Positions 43,371 to 52,500 of a stretch of DNA of 64,000 nucleotides are shown one piece after another. The notes beneath the pieces were generated by a model. It was not told the origin of the DNA, made no database searches, and saw only the letters and a list, made by a program, of their open reading frames with translations. Made by a program: the position numbers and the translations under genes. The DNA is from Corynebacterium sp. Lineage in GTDB: Bacteria; Actinomycetota; Actinomycetes; Mycobacteriales; Mycobacteriaceae. The stretch's first letter is position 1. Every line of letters starts with the position of its first letter. The stretch lies in the NCBI RefSeq assembly GCF_022712275.1, contig NZ_JALAGU010000008.1, forward strand, positions 1 to 64,000, in the 5' to 3' direction.

Positions 43371-43784
43371 CGTGCTCCTTCAGTGTAATTCTGCAGTGTC
43401 GTCCGGTATTGTCATGCCGGGGAAACATTCGTAACGTCCCCGTAACAAGAAACCTTAGACAGTTTACCGGTAGGGCACTCGGCCTGAAATGTAACCGCAA
43501 TCTCCGGCCCTCCGTTTTACGCTGCCGTAACAATTGATCCACTGGATGAGATTTCGGGGGTGGCCGGGGACCATATTCGGGGGCGGATCATCGGAACCCT
43601 GAAACATTCGGCCGGGATGCACCCCGTCCGACACCGGCTGACGGCCAACCCCGGCGTCCCCGTCGGACCCCCGGTCCCGCTACGGCCCGGCGCAGCGCCC
43701 CACGGCGTCCTCCCCCACCCCGGAATGCAGAAAACCCCGCCTCCGCACACGATGTGCGGCGACGGGGTCTGATGCCGGAGTGGA
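43371..43784. other. 414-bp region: gdhA promoter side and rpsP terminator
   Basis: No gene seen. Four GTAAC pentamers (43431, 43442, 43491, 43527) lie upstream of gdhA, the first two spaced by 11 bp. A GAAACATTCG decamer occurs twice (43422 and 43603). The rpsP terminator is at its far end. No AmtR-type box was recognised. Confidence 0.55.
43734..43768 (-). terminator. Intrinsic terminator of rpsP
   Basis: ACCCCG-CCT-CCGCAC pairs with GTGCGG-CGA-CGGGGT; on the minus strand it continues TTTTCT. Lies 17 bp downstream of the rpsP stop, separating rpsP from gdhA. Confidence 0.85.
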
Positions 43785-44261
43785 CTACTCCGCGGACTCC
43801 TCGGCGGGAGCCTCTTCCTCAGCGGCGTCAGCAGCCTCGGCCTCAGCGGCAGCCTTGGCCTCGGCGGCAGCCTTGGCCTCGCGCTTCTTGGAGGTGATGG
43901 CCTCGGCGGTCGGGCCGTCGGCGGCCTCGGCGAGAGCGGCGTTGAAGAGGTCCAGCTTGGACGGCTTCTCCTCTGCCACCTTCAGGGTGCCCTCGGCACC
44001 CTCGATGCCCTTGTACTTCTGCCAGTCACCGGTGACCTTCAGCAGAGCGAGGACCGGCTCGGTCGGCTGGGCGCCGACGGACAGCCAGTGCTGGGCGCGC
44101 TCGGAGTCGATCTTGATGACGGACGGCTCGGCCTTCGGCTCGTAGGTACCGATGTTCTCGATGACCTTGCCGGAGCGGCGGGTGCGGGCGTCGGCGATGA
44201 CGACGCGGTAGTGCGGGGTCCGGATCTTACCGAGACGCTGGAGCTTGATCTTGACGGCCAT
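43785..44261 (-). CDS. rpsP: 30S ribosomal protein S16, 158 aa
   Basis: Early-assembly 30S protein. Residues 1-85 are canonical (AVKIKLQRLGKIRTPHYRVV then KVIENIGTYEP, HWLSVGAQPT). Residues ~115-158 are an Ala/Glu-rich extension (AAEAKAAAEAEAAD and further acid repeats) of the sort seen in corynebacterial S16 and S2. AGGACC precedes the ATG; the leader includes TTTCTTTT-rich sequence. Confidence 0.96.
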   Translation of the reverse strand: MAVKIKLQRLGKIRTPHYRVVIADARTRRSGKVIENIGTYEPKAEPSVIKIDSERAQHWLSVGAQPTEPVLALLKVTGDWQKYKGIEGAEGTLKVAEEKPSKLDLFNAALAEAADGPTAEAITSKKREAKAAAEAKAAAEAEAADAAEEEAPAEESAE

Positions 44262-44470
44262 TGCTGGTCCTCTTTCTTTTCAGACGGTCACCGGGCAGTG
44301 CTGACACCCGCTGCCCACCTTCACGGTGCGGCACCGGGCCGGTTCAACCCTTGGATTTATCCTGCGCGTGACCACCGGCCGACCATGGTCGGTGACGGTG
44401 TTACGCAGACCGCTCAACACTACCCGAGGGAAGTGCCCGGAACCAAACCTGACCAGCCCCGGCTACTCCC

Positions 44471-46069
44471 CTACTTCTTGCCGAAGTCGAGATTGTCGAG
44501 GTCGACGTTCTCGAACCCCGGGGGCATCTGCTGCTGCATCTTCTGCAGGTCGGCCATCGACGGCATACCGCCCCCCATACCCGGCATTCCGCCACCCATT
44601 CCGGGCATGCCCGGCATACCCTGCGGCATGCGCTGCTGACCGCCGCCCTTCTTCGCGGGCTTGCGCTTGCCGTTCTTGCCCTTGCGCCCCTTCGGCTTCT
44701 TCTTCGTCGCCGAACGGTTCATGCCGCCCATGCCCATCTGCCCGGCCATCCTGCCCATCATCTTCTTCGCTTCGAAGAAGCGGTTGACCAGCTGGTTCAC
44801 CTCGGAGACTGCGACACCGGAACCGTTGGCGATGCGCTTACGGCGCGAGGCGTTGAGGATGTTCGGGTCCTGACGCTCCGCCGGGGTCATACCGCGGATG
44901 ATCGCCTGGATGCGGTCGAGCTGCCCCTCGTCGACGTTGTCGGCCATCTGGCTCATCTGCTTGCCGCCGGGCAGCATCTTGAGGACGTTGCCCAGCGGAC
45001 CCATCCGGCGGATCATCATCATCTGCTCGAGGAAGTCCTCGAGGGTGAGTTCGCCGGACGCCATACGCTGGGCGGCGGTCTCGGCCTTCTCCTGGTCCAT
45101 GACCTGCTCGGCCTGCTCGATGAGGGTGAGCACGTCACCCATGCCGAGGATCCGGTTGGCCATACGGTCCGGGTGGAAGACGTCGAAGTCCTCGAGCTTC
45201 TCACCGGTGGACGCGAAGAGGATGGGCTTGCCGGTGACCTCACGGATCGACAGGGCGGCGCCACCACGGGCATCACCGTCGAGCTTGGTGAGGACGACGC
45301 CGGTGAAGTCGACACCGTCACGGAAGGCTTCCGCGGTGGTGACGGCGTCCTGACCGATCATCGCGTCGATGACGAAGAGGACCTCGTCGGGGTTGACCGC
45401 GTCGCGGATGTTCCGCGCCTGGGTCATGAGCTCCTCGTCGATGCCGAGGCGACCGGCGGTATCGATGATGACCACGTCATGCTTGGTGCGGGCGGCCTCC
45501 TCGATACCGGCCTGGGCCACGGCGACCGGGTCACCGTGACTGGTGCCCATCTCGTGGTCGAGGGAGTCGAGCGAGGTGCCCGGGTCAGGGGCGAAGGTGG
45601 TGACGTCGGCGCGCTCACCGACGATCTGGAGCTGCTGGACCGCGCCCGGACGCTGCAGGTCACAGGCGACCAGCATCGGGGTGTGCCCCTGCTTGACCAG
45701 GTGCTTGGCCAGCTTTCCGGCCAGCGTGGTCTTACCGGCACCCTGCAGACCGGCGAGCATGATCACGGTCGGCGGGTTCTTCGCCAGGTTGAGCCGACGG
45801 GTCTCACCGCCGAGAATCTCCTTGAGCTCCTCGTCGACGATCTTGATGACCTGCTGGGCGGGGTTGAGTGCCTCGGAGACGACGACACCGTTGGCGCGCT
45901 CCTTGACCCGCTTGATGAAGCCACGGACCACGGTCAGCGAGACATCGGCCTCGAGCAGGGCGAGCCGGATCTCCCGCGCGGTGGCGTTGATGTCGGCTTC
46001 GGTCAGCCGGCCTTTGTCCCGCAGCCCCTTGAGGGCGCCTGCGAGGCGGTCTGACAAGGACTCAAACAC
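44471..46069 (-). CDS. ffh: Signal recognition particle protein Ffh, 532 aa
   Basis: Binds signal peptides of nascent membrane proteins and 4.5S RNA, delivering them to FtsY. N domain ~1-90, G domain with GLQGAGKTTLAGKLAKHL near 105, DTAGRLGIDEEL near 190 and TKLDGDARGGAALS near 247, then the M domain with Met-rich helices. The C-terminus is a Met/Gly/Pro repeat (GGMPGMGGGMPGM) and a Lys-rich stretch. Start ATG 46069. About 245 bp separates it from the ammonium transporter gene upstream. Confidence 0.96.
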   Translation of the reverse strand: MFESLSDRLAGALKGLRDKGRLTEADINATAREIRLALLEADVSLTVVRGFIKRVKERANGVVVSEALNPAQQVIKIVDEELKEILGGETRRLNLAKNPPTVIMLAGLQGAGKTTLAGKLAKHLVKQGHTPMLVACDLQRPGAVQQLQIVGERADVTTFAPDPGTSLDSLDHEMGTSHGDPVAVAQAGIEEAARTKHDVVIIDTAGRLGIDEELMTQARNIRDAVNPDEVLFVIDAMIGQDAVTTAEAFRDGVDFTGVVLTKLDGDARGGAALSIREVTGKPILFASTGEKLEDFDVFHPDRMANRILGMGDVLTLIEQAEQVMDQEKAETAAQRMASGELTLEDFLEQMMMIRRMGPLGNVLKMLPGGKQMSQMADNVDEGQLDRIQAIIRGMTPAERQDPNILNASRRKRIANGSGVAVSEVNQLVNRFFEAKKMMGRMAGQMGMGGMNRSATKKKPKGRKGKNGKRKPAKKGGGQQRMPQGMPGMPGMGGGMPGMGGGMPSMADLQKMQQQMPPGFENVDLDNLDFGKK

Positions 46070-46212
46070 TGTGGAACTACTCCCTTGGGACTACAGATTT
46101 CGGACCCCACCACAGTACCCGGTGTCGACGGGGCGGCACATTCGGAGGGGCCGGAAGTTGCGCCATCATCACTCATGGACCCGGGTCTCAGCCATCGGAG
46201 AAGGACACCGAC

Positions 46213-46278
46213 CCACCAGAACCCGGCACAGATCCCGCGAACTGCGTGGTTCGCGGGATCTGTACCGGGTTCCGGTGG
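46213..46278 (-). terminator. Very long inverted repeat between amt and ffh
   Basis: Arms of 30 bp (46213-46242 and 46249-46278) pair with only two mismatches around a TGCGTG loop. The inner twelve pairs (GATCCCGCGAAC / GTTCGCGGGATC) are perfect. The plain position is a terminator for the transporter gene, stop at 46314, but the stem is much longer than needed and lacks a T-tract. Confidence 0.6.
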
Positions 46279-46313
46279 TTTCACGGGCCCGACAGGAGGC
46301 CGGGTGCGGAGCG

Positions 46314-47672
46314 TCAGCCCTTCGTGGCGACCCCCGCTGCGTCCTGCTCAGCCTCCAGGGCGGTGAGGTCACCGTCGTCGGAGTAGGCCGACTCGGAATG
46401 CAGGACGGAGTCGATACCGGCGACCTCGTCATTGCCGGAGATACGCCAGCCCATGGTCTTCTTCAGGATGATGCCGATGACAGCGGTGACGATCGCGGTG
46501 TAGACCAGCGCGACCACGGCGATGACGATCTGGACGATAAACAGCTTGAAGCCGTCTCCGCCACCACCGGTGAGCAGGCCGTCGTCGGTGGCCAGCAGGC
46601 CGATACCGACGGTGCCCCACAGGCCGGCGACGAGGTGGACGCCGACGACGTCGAGGGAGTCGTCGAACTTGAACTTGTACTTCAGGCCGACACCCACCGC
46701 GGCGAGGGCACCACCGACGGCACCGAGGATGATCGCGGTGACCGGGGTGAGGTTACCGGCGGCCGGGGTGACCGCGACCAGACCGGCGACGACACCGGAC
46801 GCCGCGCCCAGGGAGGTGACGTGCTTGTCACGCAGCTGCTCGACCAGGAGCCAGCCGAGCATCGCGGCACAGGTGGCGACAGTGGTGTTGAGCCAGGCCA
46901 AGCCGGCGTCCCCGTTGGCGCCGAAGGCGGAACCGCCGTTGAAACCGAACCAGCCGAACCACAGCAGAGCCGCACCGAGCATGACCAGCGGGAGGTTGTG
47001 CGGACGGGCGTCGGACTTCATGAAGGAACGGGAGCGGCCGATGATCAGGGCGAGGATCAGGGCGGCCATACCGGCGTTGATGTGGACGACCGTACCGCCG
47101 GCGAAGTCGATCGGGGCGATGTCCGCCTCACCGTCGGTGCTGCCGAACATCATCGCGGCGATGCCGTCCTCGGAGTCGGACAGGAAGCCGCCACCCCAGA
47201 CCATGTGTGCCAGGGGGAAGTAGGCCAGGGTGACCCAGATGCCGGCGAAGACCATCCAGGTGGAGAACTTCACGCGGTTGGCCAGGGAGCCGGAGATGAT
47301 CGCCACAGTGATCACGGCGAAGGTCAGCTGGAATCCGATGTCGATGACATTCGCGTACCCGGCCGCACCCACGATGTAGTTACCGGCGTCATCGGTGATC
47401 GAGTCCTTCAGCCCGAAGAACTCGAAGGGGTTGGCGAACCAGCCGCCCACCGATTCGGTGCCGTAGGACATCGACCAGCCCCAGAGGACGTAGATCACGC
47501 CCACCAGTCCCAGGGTGCCGAAGGACATCATCATCATGTTGATCGCGGACTTCTGGCGGGACATGCCGCCGTAGAACAGCGCGAGCGCCGGGGTCATGAG
47601 CAGCACGAGAGCTGCACTCATCAGCATCCAGGCAGAGTCACCGGTGGCGGTCACCATTTCCTCTGGGGTCAT
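46314..47672 (-). CDS. amt: Ammonium transporter (Amt/Mep/Rh family), 452 aa
   Basis: Ammonium channel with eleven transmembrane helices. The N-terminal SAWMLMSAALVLLMTPALALFYGG signature (in parts), the MSYGTE-linked first half, FAGGTVVHINAGMAAL near 190 and GAALLWFGWFGFNGGSAFG near 235 are characteristic, with conserved pore His residues in those segments. A ~40-residue polar C-terminal tail ends the protein. C. glutamicum has amtB followed by glnK and glnD; here neither follows. GAGGAG precedes the ATG. Confidence 0.94.
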   Translation of the reverse strand: MTPEEMVTATGDSAWMLMSAALVLLMTPALALFYGGMSRQKSAINMMMMSFGTLGLVGVIYVLWGWSMSYGTESVGGWFANPFEFFGLKDSITDDAGNYIVGAAGYANVIDIGFQLTFAVITVAIISGSLANRVKFSTWMVFAGIWVTLAYFPLAHMVWGGGFLSDSEDGIAAMMFGSTDGEADIAPIDFAGGTVVHINAGMAALILALIIGRSRSFMKSDARPHNLPLVMLGAALLWFGWFGFNGGSAFGANGDAGLAWLNTTVATCAAMLGWLLVEQLRDKHVTSLGAASGVVAGLVAVTPAAGNLTPVTAIILGAVGGALAAVGVGLKYKFKFDDSLDVVGVHLVAGLWGTVGIGLLATDDGLLTGGGGDGFKLFIVQIVIAVVALVYTAIVTAVIGIILKKTMGWRISGNDEVAGIDSVLHSESAYSDDGDLTALEAEQDAAGVATKG

Positions 47673-47787
47673 TGTCCATCTCCTCGGGATCGTTAGCGCC
47701 GGCGTCGGCTACCGGCCACAGGAGACAGTCAAATGCAGCCGTGTTTCACGGGTCCGCCCCTGAAGATTTCGTACACGTGAAATGAGA

Positions 47788-47830
47788 CGAGGCCGCCGTT
47801 ACAGGATCGTTTCCTGCGACGGCGACCTCG
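47788..47830 (-). terminator. Hairpin downstream of ftsY
   Basis: CGAGG-C-CGCCGT pairs with ACGGCG-A-CCTCG and an inner CAGGA/TCCTG stem. 42 bp beyond the ftsY stop, ahead of the amt promoter. Confidence 0.6.
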
Positions 47831-47871
47831 GTCACGCATCTGACATCAGGGCCTGTCAGGCCCCGGGACTG

Positions 47872-49335
47872 CTACCCCAGCAGCGCATCCACGAAGCTCT
47901 CGACCTCGAAGGGGGCGAGATCGTCCGCGCCCTCTCCCAGTCCGACGAGCTTCACGGGGACGCCGAGTTCCTCCTGCACCTGGAAGACGATGCCTCCCTT
48001 GGCGGAGCCGTCGAGCTTGGTCAGGGCGACACCGGAGATGTCGACGACGTCGCGGAAGGTACGGGCCTGCATCAGGCCGTTCTGCCCGACGGTGGCGTCG
48101 AGCACGAGGATGACCTCGTCGACCTTGGCCTTCTTCTCGACGACACGCTTGACCTTGCCGAGCTGGTCCATGAGGCCGACGGAGGTGTGCAGGCGTCCGG
48201 CGGTGTCGACTACCACGACATCGACTCCCTCGTCGACGCCACGGGCGACGGCGTCGAAGGCGACGGACGCCGGGTCTGCGCCTTCCTTGCCACGGACGGT
48301 CTCGGCACCGACGCGGCGTCCCCAGGTCTCGAGCTGGTCGGCCGCGGCGGCACGGAAGGTGTCGGCCGCACCCAGCAGGACGCTGTGCCCCATGCCGACG
48401 AGGACGCGGGACAGTTTGCCGGTGGTGGTGGTCTTGCCGGTGCCGTTGACGCCCACCACCATGATGACGGCGGGCTTACCGTCGTAGGGCATGGCGTGGA
48501 TGGAGCGGTCGAGTTCGGGACGGGCGGCCTCGATAAGGCACTCGCGTAGCATCGCGCGGGCCTGGGCCTCGCTCTCGACACCCTCGGTGGCGATCCGGTC
48601 GCGCAGCTTCTCGACGACGGCGACGGTGGTCTTGGTACCGAGATCGGCCATGATCAGCGTGTCCTCGATCTCCTCCCAGGCGTCCTCGTCGAGGTCGCCG
48701 GCGGACAGAATACCGAGGACGCCGCGTCCGATGACGTTCTGGGACTTGGAGAGGCTGCCGCGCAGTCGGCCGAGACGACCCTCGACCGGGGCGATCTCCT
48801 CGACCGGTGCAGCTGCGGGAGCGGACCCGGGACTCGGTTCGGGTTCAACCTCGGGCTCCGACTCTGCCTCAGGCTCGGGCTCCGGCTCGGGCTCCGGCTC
48901 GGCTTCCGGCTCGACAATCTCAGGCTCCGGTTCCTGCTCAGCCCCAGGTTCTGCCTCAACAGGCTCCGGCGCTGCCTCCTGCTCAGGGGCAGGCTCGGGA
49001 GTGGGTTCCGGCTCAGGCTCGACCTCGGGCTCTGGCTCCGGGGTGGGCTCCGGAGCAGGCGTCGGCGCCGGCTTTTCCACCGGCTCCTTCTCCGGGCTCT
49101 TCCCCTCGGCGATCTTCTGCGCCTCATCGGCGAGCCCGGTGGCGGTACCGGCGCTGAAGTTGAATCCGCCCTTGGCCTCATAGTCCCCCGAGGTCGGCTT
49201 CTTCTGTTCCAGCTCCTCCTTCTTCTCGAAGGAGACCTGTTTGGTCTTCCCCCTGCGCAGCCCCAGAACGACAAGCAGCGCAATGATGACGAGGACTGCG
49301 ACGACGGCGATGATGATCCAGGTGACCGAGTTCAT
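47872..49335 (-). CDS. ftsY: SRP receptor FtsY, 487 aa
   Basis: Membrane receptor for the Ffh-ribosome complex. An N-terminal transmembrane segment (residues ~4-26) is followed by an acidic, Pro/Glu-rich linker (~70-190) with dense PEPEPE repeats. The NG GTPase domain has GVNGTGKTTTTGKL near 290, DTAGRLHTS and TKLDGSAKGG. Start ATG at 49335 (MNSVTW) so that the transmembrane segment opens the protein; the open frame 27 codons upstream is unlikely. Confidence 0.95.
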   Translation of the reverse strand: MNSVTWIIIAVVAVLVIIALLVVLGLRRGKTKQVSFEKKEELEQKKPTSGDYEAKGGFNFSAGTATGLADEAQKIAEGKSPEKEPVEKPAPTPAPEPTPEPEPEVEPEPEPTPEPAPEQEAAPEPVEAEPGAEQEPEPEIVEPEAEPEPEPEPEPEAESEPEVEPEPSPGSAPAAAPVEEIAPVEGRLGRLRGSLSKSQNVIGRGVLGILSAGDLDEDAWEEIEDTLIMADLGTKTTVAVVEKLRDRIATEGVESEAQARAMLRECLIEAARPELDRSIHAMPYDGKPAVIMVVGVNGTGKTTTTGKLSRVLVGMGHSVLLGAADTFRAAAADQLETWGRRVGAETVRGKEGADPASVAFDAVARGVDEGVDVVVVDTAGRLHTSVGLMDQLGKVKRVVEKKAKVDEVILVLDATVGQNGLMQARTFRDVVDISGVALTKLDGSAKGGIVFQVQEELGVPVKLVGLGEGADDLAPFEVESFVDALLG

Positions 49336-49436
49336 GTCCCCCAGTGAATCAGAACACGCCCCCACGCGGCCACAGCACCCCCACACTGGCAGGTCACTCA
49401 CTGCACCTGGGCCCACTGCGTCATGCGTTCCTCTCG

Positions 49437-49492
49437 GGCGTCATGAGAGAATCCCGGTTCAACGGGCTTTTGCGCGAGTTTCTCATGACGCC
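49437..49492. repeat. Short inverted-repeat element between ftsY and the large gene
   Basis: GGCGTCATGAGA (49437-49448) and TCTCATGACGCC (49481-49492) are perfect 12-bp inverted repeats enclosing a nested CCCGGTTCAACGGG hairpin (49453-49466). Could be a terminator for the minus-strand gene upstream or a mobile-type element. Confidence 0.6.
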
Positions 49493-49540
49493 GCCCCAGC
49501 AATCCCACCCGGCACTCCCACCCTGCAGGCTCTCAGAGAA

Positions 49541-52500
49541 TCAGGCCCGCCCGCGGGGCGTCCTCGGCTCACGCGGGGTGCGCGGCTGACGCGGACCACG
49601 CGGCTGGCGGGCGACGCGCCCTGCGGCAGCCTCCCCGGCACCGTCTGAGGACGCGGACGCGGCGTCCACCACATCAGCGGCACTCAAAGCTGCCTCGGCA
49701 CCCTCCGCAGCGTCTGCACCCTCCGCAGCTTCTGCAGCGTCTGCAGCGTCCGACGCGTCCGACTCCGGATCGTCCGGTCCGAAGACACCGAGCACCATGG
49801 CGTCGGCGGCGACGAGGTCACCGGTGATGAGGTCCGGGACGATGCGCGCCAGCTGCGCCCACCCCACATACGCCGAGGTCAGCTGACCGGGCGCACCCAG
49901 GCGACCATGGGCGCGCAGGCGCGCGGCCATCGCCAGGATCATGCTGATCACCGGAGCCAGAGCCCACCGGTTGTCCGGGTTGTCGGTGTCGACGTTGTCC
50001 AGCTTGTCGAAGCGCACCCGCGCCGAGGTGAACAGCTGACGGTTGGTCTGACGGATCCGACGCAGCAGCGTCAGAGCGACCCGCAGCAGCTCCGGATCAG
50101 CCAGGATCTCATTGAGCTCCTCCCGCTGACGGAAGGTCTCGAAGACGGCGATGAGCCTCGAGTTCTCCTCCGACAGCGCGCCGGGCACCACCTTCGAGCC
50201 GGCGAAGAAGGCACCGAGGACCGCCTCCTGCTGCTCCGGGGAGAGCTGGGCGATCTGCACCGTCGTCGCGTCGATGCAGGAGGTCTCCAGGGTCGCGTCG
50301 CGACCGGATTCGACGGTACGGGCCAGCTCGGCACCACCGACGGTGGTCAGCCGCTGGCCGATCTCGCGACGCGCGGCGGTGTCCTCGTCGTCGGTGGCGG
50401 CCAGCTCACCGAGGATCTCCAGGGCAGCGATCCAGGCGACACCAGGATTCGGGTCGGCCTCGTCGGTGCGCAGCGGTGCGTGGACCAGGCCGGAGAGGAT
50501 GAACTGCGCCGGCCGGTCCGTGGAGGGCACCAGCGACCGGGACATCGCCCGCAGTGACTCCCGCGGGTGGCGGGACAGGGCGGCACGCATGGACTCGCCC
50601 GCGGCGTCCGGCGCTCCACCGGACAGCCAGCCGGCCAGCACATCCCACAGGGTCGTGAGGACGTCGATGTCGTCGGGGGCCTCGTCGGATTCACCCGCGA
50701 GGAAGGCGGACAGCCGGGTCCACGGGCCGTCCTCGTCGGGACGCGCGTGGCCGGGGGCCTCGACACGGATCGCCGCAGGCCCGGGCGTCGCCGGGGCGTG
50801 CAGGCCGCTGAACCGGTCACCGGCGAACAGCTGCACCTTCAGTGGGCCGGCGTCGCAGAACTCCGCCGGCACCGTGGCCGTCGCGCCGCCCTCGGCGAAC
50901 ATGACGGTGACCGCGGACTGCCACGGTGCGGTGAGTTGCCACACCCATGCGCCGACGGGCCGGTCGGTCAGGGCGACCGGCGTCGGAGTCACCGTCAGCA
51001 CACCGTCGACGAGCTCGGCGGTCCGTTCCACCGAGGGGGTGAAGGACGCCAGGCGCACCGAGTGCTTCCGGCCGTCGGCGATGAACTCCAGCTCGCAGGA
51101 GCCTTCGCGCAGCATCGCCAGCGACCCCGCCAGCGGCTTGAGGGAGATGGACCAGGTCACGGCGTCAACGGTCCCGAGACGCAGGGTCCGCACCGCGCTA
51201 CCGTGGTGGTCGCGGATGACCAGCACGGGCTTTTCGACGGGCAGACCGGGGCGGATCCGGAACCGGGTGGTGGTGTCCACGGCGTCCGCGGAGAGCACCA
51301 TGGACTCGGTGCGCCACATCGGGTCCTCGCCGATGAGCGGCAGCTGGTAGCGCAGCCGCGGCGGTTCGACGACCAACGGCAGGGCGTCGCCGGCGTCGGT
51401 CTCGGCGATGACCTGGACCTGCTTCTCCCCCGGCCCCAGATCCACGGAACCGGCGATGATCAGCGGCTTGTCGCCGCCGCGGAAGTTCACGGTCACCGGA
51501 GACAGGCCGGTGAGACGGGCCAGGCGCGGCGATTCGGGTGCCTCGACCTGGAGACCTTCGACGATGGCGTACTCGTGGCGGAAGGACTCGTTGCGCGGGC
51601 CGCGCATGCGGACCAGGTACTCACCCACCCAGGGGGTGTCGTAGGCCTCCGGGTCGAAGACATCGAACAGGCCACCTTCGGCCGGGACTTCCAGCGGCTC
51701 CTCCTCGGTGACCTCTTCGCCGGTCTCGTCGGGGCCCGCCCAGGAACTCACCGACAGGAACCAGATCTCCGGGGCCCCGGAGACAGTCGGCGGGAACACT
51801 GCCTGCAGGCTCTCGGTGTGCACCGGCAGTCCACCGAGGGAGCGCACACCGGGGGCCGGATCGTCGGGCTCGTGGAAGACGACGCGCTGACGGGGGTCGA
51901 CGCACCGGATCTTCCCCATCGCCGGGCGTGCCACCCCGGGTCGGTCGATGTGCAGGGAGACGGCGTCCGCCAGGTCGATGTCACGGATCACCCAGCCGTC
52001 CCACGTCTTGACGGGACGTTCGGCGATCACGGGAAGCGGCACGTCACGGACGGCGTCGACGGCGGTGGCGTCCGCCGGGCAGACGACGAGGACGCGGTCA
52101 TGGTGCAGGGACACCCGGTCGGTGAGGTCCTTGCCACGCCGGGTGAAGACGAGCGCCGGGTCGGTCTCGTCGACCCCGTTGACGACCCAGGAGTCGTCGT
52201 GGGTCAGATCGCGGACGCCGATCTCGCGGACCGGATGGCGCACCGGGATGTCGAGGATACCGGTGACGGCACTGCCTGGGACATCGGCGCGACGGGTACG
52301 GAATCCGGCCGGACGGCCCTCGATGTCGACGTGCCAGCGGACCTCACCGTCACCGTCCTCCGCCAGGGGGACCTCGGGCAGACGCAGTACGGTGCGCTGG
52401 CGGGCCAGGTCGAGGGCCAGACGCGGCCGGTCTTCACGGGAACCGACACCGACACGGTGACGCCGGGCGGTGGTACCCGCGGGACGCTCGGAGAGTTCCT

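Noticed and set aside
44379..44392. Terminator between rpsP and ffh (CCGACC/GGTCGG)
   Set aside because: Short palindrome with no loop and no T-tract; left unannotated.
47673..47787. AmtR binding site upstream of the ammonium transporter
   Set aside because: No CTAT-N6-ATAG-like box recognised; only a TTTCACG/CGTGAAA pair with a 25-bp gap, which is weak.
49541..49640. Frameshift or error at the repetitive 3' end of the large gene
   Set aside because: The frame stays open through the basic PR-repeat to a normal stop, with no sign of a second frame.
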